NCBI GenBank assembly: GCA_025450405.1
Contig: JANWHL010000276.1
Span: forward strand, 1 to 8,693
Source of the DNA: Ktedonobacterales bacterium
GTDB taxonomy: Bacteria; Chloroflexota; Ktedonobacteria; Ktedonobacterales; JADMIN01
DNA length: 8,693 nucleotides
Direction of reading: 5' to 3'
Positions 4,977-8,693 of this stretch are shown one piece after another. Position 1 is the stretch's first letter, and every line of letters starts with the position of its first letter. The translations under genes and the position numbers were made by a program. A model generated the notes under the pieces. It was not told where the DNA came from. It saw only the letters and a program-made list of their open reading frames with translations, and did not search any database.

Positions 4977-7580
4977 TTACGGACGCGCCCGGGTAGGTAC
5001 TCCCGCGCGCGCCGGAGCGTGCGCTATGGCCGGCGGCGCCGCCTCGGCATCGGCGTGTGGTTCGGCCTGGTGGGACCACCAGGCGCGGTGGTTGTTCTGG
5101 ATGCGCTGGACCACGTAACTGGGCCGGCCCTTCACTTCCTCAAAGACCTTCCCCAGATACACGCCGATGATGCTCAGACACAACAACTGCACGGCCCCCA
5201 GGAAGAGGACGATCACGATGATGGTCTGGAAGCCTCGGGGGGTATCGGGAAAGATGAAGTAGAGCGCCGTGTAGACCAGCAGCGCGATCCCGGTCAGGAC
5301 CACCATGCACGCCGCGAGATACGAGATGAGCTCGAGGGGCGCGTACGAGAACGACACCAGGCCGCGGCCCGCCCACCGGAAGAGGTCGATAAAGCTATTG
5401 GTGGTGCGCCCGGCGTGGCGCTCCTGGCGGACATAGGGCACGCCCACCTGGTTGAAGCCAGCCCAGGCGCGCAGGCCGCGGATAAAGCGGTCGCGCTCGG
5501 GCATCGCGTTGATCACGTCAAGCGCGGCGCGGTCGATCAGGCTGAAATCGCCGGCATCCACCGGGATGTCGATATAGGAGAGACGGCGGAAGAGACGATA
5601 GAACAGCTTGTAGCCAATGCGCCTGGGCAGGCTGCCCTTGCGCCGGACCCGCTCGCCGTACACGACGTCGTACCCCTGCAGCCACCGCTGCACCAGGGTG
5701 GGGATGAGCTCGGGCGGATCCTGAATGTCGCCGTCCAGGAGAATGGCGCAATCGCCCAGGGCGTGCTCCATGCCCGTCGTGTAGGCGCCCTGCGACCCGA
5801 AGTTGCGCGAGAGCGTGACCACCGAGACGTGCCAATCGCTGGCGGCGAGCGCGTCGAAGATGCGGGCCGACCCGTCGTAGCTGCCATTGTTCACGAAGAT
5901 AATCTCGTAGGCGCTCGTGATCTGACTCAGCACGGCCGTCAGCCGTTCGTACATCGCGACGATGTTGCCCTCCTCGTTGTAGCAGGGAATCACCGCCGAG
6001 ATGCGCTTGTCGGTCATTGGCTGGCCGGCGGGTATGGCGCCAGGGGGCGGCGAGCCGGGGGTCCAGCGGGATGTGAGAGCTTGCGATTGGGGACCGGGCA
6101 CCGCGATCGAGCTAGCAAGGGCCGGGGCGCTAACAGCGCCCGCGCCAATGGTAGCAACCCCAAGCGGGGCGAAGCGTTGCGCGGCGCCGGATAGCAGCTC
6201 GGCGGGGCGCCATTCCGGACGCAGATACAGAATAATGGTCGCGATGAGCAGCTCCACACAAATGAGGGAGAGAACGTCAAGCAAGCTCCAGTGACGAAAG
6301 AGGAAGCGATAATACGGGGTGAGATAGGCTTCGAGGTGGATACCGGTCATGTCAAGGACGAGGTAGATGGCGAGGCTCAGGAACGCCAGGATGTTGAACG
6401 CCGCGTAGATGAACGCGTAGCGCTTGGCATAGGCCGCCGCCATCAGGAACAAGATCAGCGTGGAGAAGACGTACCGCGGTGTCTGCGCGGTGGTGACCGT
6501 GTAGAAGGCGAGCATGGTCAGCGCCGCGCCCGCGAAGAGCGTCCGCCCCGACGCGTCGCGCCAGACGCCAATCATCGCCACGCCGAGGCAGATCGCCAGC
6601 AAGAGCCATCCAAGGGTATTTGCCGAGAGCGGACCGAGATAGGGCTGGGCGCTATTGAGAACTGGCGACAACTCCCACACACAGCACTGATTTATGACTG
6701 GGTGCTCGCCGCCGAGCAACCACCACAGATTCAGCCCGACATTGGTCGCGATGGGTTGCACCGAAATGAACGCGTTGCGGACAAACACGAGCACCTGCGG
6801 GTGGGGTGGCATGAGATAGGGCAAGCAGATAGCCACACAGGTGCCGATGAAGCCACCCGCGAACCCGGCCGCCTTGCGCATGCCTCCCCAGCGGAAGGCA
6901 TAGACAAAGACCAACGGCACCAGCACGACGGGCTGGGGTTTCAGCATGACGGCGACGCCGCATAGGACGCCAGCCAAGCCCACCTGGCGGCGGAGCGCGA
7001 AGACGACCGCCAGGAGGATCGCGAGAGTGTACAGGGCATCCTGCTGACCCCAGACACCGCCGACAATCAAGACGAACGGGGAGAACGCATAGGATGCCGC
7101 GCCTAGGAGGACCCAGAGTGCCGAGACATGACGGCGCGCGACGACGTAGAAGAGGCAGATGGCCGCGAGATCGGCCAGGAGCGCGGGAAGCTTGAGAAAC
7201 GTGGTCAACAAAGGGGCTTGTTGAACGTTGAAGGTGACGCTCATGCCTAACAGATGGGCGACCAGCCAATACGCGCCGTCCAGGACAGCGAACAGATAAA
7301 TCGACAAGGGAGGATAAGCCGGAATACATGTATTCGCGTCACTCGCGCCTGGGCGCGGCGAGTAAATGTCGAAGAAATGACTGTAGAGGGCACGTCCCCA
7401 GTTGGCATAGCACTGCGGGTCATGGGGAAACAGCGCGACTGGCGCCAACGCCAGGCGCACGATCAACGCCAGCGCGAGGACGGTGAGGAAGAGCACTCCC
7501 TCGATCGTTCCACACCACTGGACGAAGCGCGCCAGCCCCCGACGCGGTGGCGCTCCGCTCGCCTGGATAAGCGGCGACAT
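4977..7580 (-). CDS. Fused GT-C membrane glycosyltransferase and GtrB/DPM1-like GT2 polyprenyl-phosphate sugar transferase
   Basis: An 867-residue two-enzyme protein. Residues 1-455 form a GT-C-type integral membrane transferase with about 11-13 helices. It has the acidic loop motif PHDPQCYANW (candidate catalytic D54), YPP at 89-91, GVWGQQDALY (175-184) and TPRY (367-370), close to the GT87/DUF2029 style. A Pro/Ala linker covers 456-525. Residues 526-740 form a GT2 domain with IPCYNEEGN (531-539), a variant nucleotide motif VNNGSYD (563-569), DGDIQDPPE (616-624) holding the DxD, DAGDFSLIDR (675-684) and a FSYAPLELIS junction. Two C-terminal helices follow (about 750-776 and 786-809), as in GtrB. 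The GT2 part would load a sugar onto polyprenyl phosphate inside the membrane, and the GT-C part would use it on the outer face. ATG 7580 has GGGGGGAG (7589-7596) 8 nt upstream. The internal Met522 lacks a ribosome binding site, which supports a true fusion. Substrates cannot be read from the sequence. Confidence 0.9.
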   Translation of the reverse strand: MSPLIQASGAPPRRGLARFVQWCGTIEGVLFLTVLALALIVRLALAPVALFPHDPQCYANWGRALYSHFFDIYSPRPGASDANTCIPAYPPLSIYLFAVLDGAYWLVAHLLGMSVTFNVQQAPLLTTFLKLPALLADLAAICLFYVVARRHVSALWVLLGAASYAFSPFVLIVGGVWGQQDALYTLAILLAVVFALRRQVGLAGVLCGVAVMLKPQPVVLVPLVFVYAFRWGGMRKAAGFAGGFIGTCVAICLPYLMPPHPQVLVFVRNAFISVQPIATNVGLNLWWLLGGEHPVINQCCVWELSPVLNSAQPYLGPLSANTLGWLLLAICLGVAMIGVWRDASGRTLFAGAALTMLAFYTVTTAQTPRYVFSTLILFLMAAAYAKRYAFIYAAFNILAFLSLAIYLVLDMTGIHLEAYLTPYYRFLFRHWSLLDVLSLICVELLIATIILYLRPEWRPAELLSGAAQRFAPLGVATIGAGAVSAPALASSIAVPGPQSQALTSRWTPGSPPPGAIPAGQPMTDKRISAVIPCYNEEGNIVAMYERLTAVLSQITSAYEIIFVNNGSYDGSARIFDALAASDWHVSVVTLSRNFGSQGAYTTGMEHALGDCAILLDGDIQDPPELIPTLVQRWLQGYDVVYGERVRRKGSLPRRIGYKLFYRLFRRLSYIDIPVDAGDFSLIDRAALDVINAMPERDRFIRGLRAWAGFNQVGVPYVRQERHAGRTTNSFIDLFRWAGRGLVSFSYAPLELISYLAACMVVLTGIALLVYTALYFIFPDTPRGFQTIIVIVLFLGAVQLLCLSIIGVYLGKVFEEVKGRPSYVVQRIQNNHRAWWSHQAEPHADAEAAPPAIAHAPARAGVPTRARP

Positions 7581-7675
7581 CCGCTACGCTCCCCCCACCC
7601 AACCACCGATCAGCGCGACAGGCGGTCCCGCGTCGCGCGATTCATCCTCTGACGGAGCGCGAATTCTCACGCCTC

Positions 7676-7705
7676 ATAGTAAGGAAGATGTGCCTGTTTC
7701 GTCAA
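7676..7705 (-). promoter_or_regulatory. Candidate promoter of the glycosyltransferase operon
   Basis: On the minus strand TTGACG (7700-7705, 5 of 6 to consensus) is followed after 18 nt by TACTAT (7676-7681, 4 of 6). Transcription would start near 7669, giving a leader of about 88 nt before the ATG at 7580. No experimental evidence is available, and the spacing is one longer than ideal. Confidence 0.42.
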
Positions 7706-7754
7706 TGCCGTATAGGATCGATTGGAGCCGAGTATCCTTTCCCACCGTCAATGC
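7700..7754. repeat. Spaced 9-mer direct repeat in the divergent regulatory region
   Basis: CGTCAATGC occurs at 7700-7708 and again at 7746-7754, 46 nt apart. The near-identical GCGTTGACG appears at 7799-7807 in the opposite orientation. The first copy overlaps the minus-strand -35 box and the inverted copy contains the plus-strand -35 box. The spacing and overlap could reflect a shared regulator site, or simply reuse of a TTGACG -35 sequence. Confidence 0.35.
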
Positions 7755-7801
7755 ACAACGCGAAGTGGTTGCCCCGATAGGGTCTCGTGGTACTAGTCGC
7801 G

Positions 7802-7830
7802 TTGACGCCCCACGTTCGTCCCAATAGGAT
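7802..7830 (+). promoter_or_regulatory. Candidate promoter of the rfbF operon
   Basis: TTGACG (7802-7807) and TAGGAT (7825-7830) are separated by the preferred 17 nt. The match is 5 of 6 for -35 and 4 of 6 for -10. Transcription would start near 7837 and give a leader of about 34 nt before the ATG at 7871. Confidence 0.45.
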
Positions 7831-7870
7831 GAGGCGAGGGTTTCACGGATTGAGGTGGGGAGGTGCGGTC

Positions 7871-8680
7871 ATGAAGGTCGTCATTCTGTGCGGCGGCAAG
7901 GGGACACGCCTGCGCGAGGAGACCGAGTTCCGCCCCAAGCCGATGGTCGAGATCGGCGGTCGGCCGATCTTGTGGCACATCATGAAGCTCTATGCCCATT
8001 ATGGATTCAACGAGTTCGTGCTATGCCTGGGCTATAAGGGCAGCATGATCAAGGAGTATTTCCTCAATTACGATTCCATGATCAACGACTTCACGCTCGC
8101 GCTCGGGCTGGGGCAGCGCCCGGGCATTACCTTTCACGATGGCGATGAGCCGAACACCTTCATGGTGACGCTTGCCGACACCGGCCCCGAGACGATGACG
8201 GGCGGGCGGCTGAAGCGTGTGGAGCACTACGCGGACGGCGACACGGTCATGGTGACGTATGGCGACGGCCTCAGCGATGTCAACATCGGCGACCTCCTCC
8301 GATTCCACCGCTCGCACGGAAAACTGGCCACCGTGACCGCTATTCAGCCCATCTCGCGCTTCGGCGTGCTCGAAATCGCTTCCGACGGCACGGTGGGATG
8401 CTTCCGCGAGAAGCCGCCCGCCGAAGAGTGGATCAATGGCGGATTCTTCGTCTTTGAGCGCGGCGTGTTCGACTATCTCGACGAGGAGTGTGTGCTGGAG
8501 CAGGCCCCGCTGATGAACCTGGCGGCGGGCGGGCAGCTCGTGGCGTACCGCCATCCCGGCTTCTGGTACGCGATGGACACGTACCGCGACACGCTCTTCC
8601 TCAACGACCTCTGGAACAAGGGCGACGCGCCCTGGGCCGTCTGGCAGCCGCTGACGCTGAAAGCGCTTGTGGAACGATGA
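7871..8680 (+). CDS. rfbF: Glucose-1-phosphate cytidylyltransferase
   Basis: A 269-residue cytoplasmic nucleotidyltransferase (family usual length about 257) that joins CTP and glucose 1-phosphate to form CDP-glucose and pyrophosphate, the first step towards CDP-dideoxy and related hexoses for surface polysaccharide. It opens with the signature CGGKGTRLREETEFRPKP (residues 7-24) and conserved K23. MVTYGDGLSD (127-136) carries the metal-binding Asp132, and FREKP (178-182), EEWINGGFFVFE (185-196) and FWYAMDTYRD (221-230) follow. These together separate it from UDP- and dTDP-glucose pyrophosphorylases. ATG 7871 is preferred over upstream in-frame codons because the signature begins at once and GGAGGTG (7859-7865) lies at ideal distance. 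It is divergent from the glycosyltransferase operon and overlaps the next gene by 4 nt, so it heads an operon. No anomalies seen. Confidence 0.95.
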   Translation: MKVVILCGGKGTRLREETEFRPKPMVEIGGRPILWHIMKLYAHYGFNEFVLCLGYKGSMIKEYFLNYDSMINDFTLALGLGQRPGITFHDGDEPNTFMVTLADTGPETMTGGRLKRVEHYADGDTVMVTYGDGLSDVNIGDLLRFHRSHGKLATVTAIQPISRFGVLEIASDGTVGCFREKPPAEEWINGGFFVFERGVFDYLDEECVLEQAPLMNLAAGGQLVAYRHPGFWYAMDTYRDTLFLNDLWNKGDAPWAVWQPLTLKALVER

Positions 8681-8693
8681 AGCCCACGCGCAC
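8677..8693 (+). CDS. Start of a further gene, translationally coupled to rfbF (partial)
   Basis: The ATGA overlap at 8677-8680 starts a new frame reading MKPTR before the window ends. This overlap is typical of coupled operon genes. In most rfbF operons the next gene is CDP-glucose 4,6-dehydratase or another sugar-modifying enzyme, but five residues do not allow identification. Confidence 0.5.

Noticed and set aside
5019..6194. Plus-strand open frame of 391 residues opposite the GT2 domain
   Set aside because: It is antisense to a clear glycosyltransferase, with low-complexity composition and no start signal. This is typical third-position GC bias.
6291..6965. Plus-strand open frame of 224 residues opposite the GT-C domain
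   Set aside because: Its strongly charged, repetitive composition mirrors the hydrophobic codons of the real gene on the other strand.
7711..7718. TATAGGAT on the + strand as a second rfbF promoter
   Set aside because: No acceptable -35 lies 16-18 nt upstream, and the TTGACG/TAGGAT pair at 7802-7830 is better spaced and closer.
1..8693. CRISPR arrays, tRNA or rRNA genes, and transposase-bearing elements
   Set aside because: No regularly spaced direct repeats, no tRNA arm or rRNA signatures, and no transposase motifs or terminal inverted repeats were seen on reading both strands.

Overview
The window is GC-rich bacterial DNA, densely coding except for a degenerate left end. A sigma-like gene followed by an XRE-like gene, a 9-nt-periodic purine-rich intergenic tract, FtsH with a Pro/Gly-rich N-terminus, and 'CCCTCTCCC' type intergenic hairpins are all things I associate with Chloroflexota (filamentous or related lineages). 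This assignment is an inference from style and recalled families, not a database match.

Layout. (1) 1-1789: a run of three broken genes on the + strand. They are a sigma-70-like factor (two frameshifts and one in-frame stop), a partner protein with an XRE-like helix-turn-helix (one frameshift at a six-C run), and the C-terminal scrap of a PD-(D/E)XK-type nuclease or nuclease-helicase with a Cys-rich metal/Fe-S tail. The 2.1 kb and 2.6 kb genes nearby are intact, so a decayed module is more likely than poor sequence quality. (2) 1790-4038: a TATAAT promoter, a structured leader and a complete ftsH. (3) 4039-4193: a convergent intergenic spacer with hairpin and repeat-like elements. (4) 4194-7580, minus strand: a two-gene operon, transcribed right to left. 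It holds an 867-residue fusion of a multi-pass GT-C glycosyltransferase with a GtrB/DPM1-like GT2 polyprenyl-phosphate sugar transferase, then a GtrA-type membrane protein with an unusual repeat-bearing N-terminal extension. (5) 7581-7870: a divergent regulatory region with one candidate promoter per direction and a repeated 9-mer. (6) 7871-8693: glucose-1-phosphate cytidylyltransferase (rfbF) and the first codons of a translationally coupled next gene.

How the genes fit together. The minus-strand operon encodes all three parts of a GtrABC-like surface-glycosylation pathway on two polypeptides. The GT2 domain would charge polyprenyl phosphate with a sugar, GtrA would assist flipping, and the GT-C domain would transfer the sugar on the outer face. 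RfbF makes CDP-glucose, the entry point to CDP-deoxysugars, so the right half looks like part of a cell-surface polysaccharide locus. FtsH is a housekeeping membrane protease and probably an unrelated neighbour. The most interesting items are the GT-C::GT2 fusion, the repeat extension of GtrA, the decayed sigma/XRE/nuclease module, and the ftsH leader, where two hairpins compete around the start codon.
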